From Chitinophagaceae bacterium (GTDB lineage: Bacteria; Bacteroidota; Bacteroidia; Chitinophagales; Chitinophagaceae): a DNA stretch of 8,192 bases. Within the stretch, counting starts at the first letter, position 1. The number at the start of each line of letters is the position of its first letter. A program made the translations under genes and the position numbers. Positions 8,096-8,192 of the stretch are shown piece by piece. The stretch covers positions 1-8,192 of the forward strand of contig JADJDJ010000010.1 in assembly GCA_016702745.1 (NCBI GenBank), written 5' to 3'. The notes below the pieces were generated by a model, which worked only from the letters and a program-made list of their open reading frames with translations, was not told where the DNA came from and made no database searches.

Positions 8096-8125
8096 AGGCT
8101 AGTCGACCTTGGGGTTTAAAGTCAA
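8096..8125 (-). promoter_or_regulatory. Candidate sigma-70 promoter of amoCAB
   Basis: On the minus strand TTGACT (8120-8125) matches five of six bases of the -35 consensus. At 18 bp spacing TAGCCT (8096-8101) is a weak -10 (three of six). Transcription would begin about 135 bases upstream of the amoC ATG, leaving a long leader that contains the stem-loop at 8048-8084 and the palindrome at 8009-8024. Nitrosomonas amo operons are known to be transcribed from sigma-70-type promoters upstream of amoC; which bases serve here is inferred. Confidence 0.4.
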
Positions 8126-8192
8126 GCCATTTGTCATAAAATACCCATCACCCAATATGACCCCACTTCTCTACTTCTATTACTACTTTAAC

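Overview
This window looks like chromosomal DNA of a betaproteobacterial ammonia oxidiser, most likely a Nitrosomonas. The right half carries a complete amoCAB operon on the minus strand. Once indels are read through, its proteins match the Nitrosomonas AmoC, AmoA and AmoB sequences as I recall them, including the AmoC start MATYGTTSAS, a GTG-started AmoA and an AmoB ending in VFAKL. The genus call rests on remembered family sequences, not on a search.

Layout. At the left edge is the 5' part of recQ (minus, 1-324). It diverges from glnA (plus, 720-2124), which encodes type I glutamine synthetase; the 395 bp between them hold a likely glnA promoter. After glnA come two tandem genes for small exported DUF4124 proteins (plus, 2368-2807 and 2847-3314). 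The second converges with, and overlaps by 8 bp, xth for exonuclease III (minus, 3307-4080). Directly upstream of xth, with no gap, is an Abhydrolase_2-type carboxylesterase gene (minus, 4081-4758). Then come a stem-loop at the end of the amo operon (4861-4891), amoB (4914-6163), amoA (6163-6974, sharing one base with amoB), a 177-bp spacer with a stem-loop, amoC (7152-7953), and an amoC leader/promoter region to the right edge with two striking inverted repeats.

How the genes fit together. AmoCAB is the copper membrane monooxygenase that turns ammonia into hydroxylamine, the first step of the cell's energy metabolism. GlnA assimilates ammonia into glutamine. The window therefore places ammonia oxidation and ammonia assimilation within about 3 kb of each other, although the two are transcribed in opposite directions. 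RecQ and Xth are DNA repair enzymes with no evident functional tie to the rest.

Sequence quality. Every recognisable gene except the second DUF4124 gene (2847-3314) is broken by one or more indels, yet the conserved protein continues in another frame each time. Many breaks are one-base changes in short homopolymer runs. That is the signature of uncorrected sequencing or assembly errors, not of gene decay. The density is uneven: about 2 in 1.4 kb of glnA, against roughly 30 in the 3 kb of amoCAB. Gene spans below are for the reconstructed genes. I found no tRNA, rRNA, CRISPR array or mobile element, and no clearly new biological system; the least explained signals are in the amoC leader.
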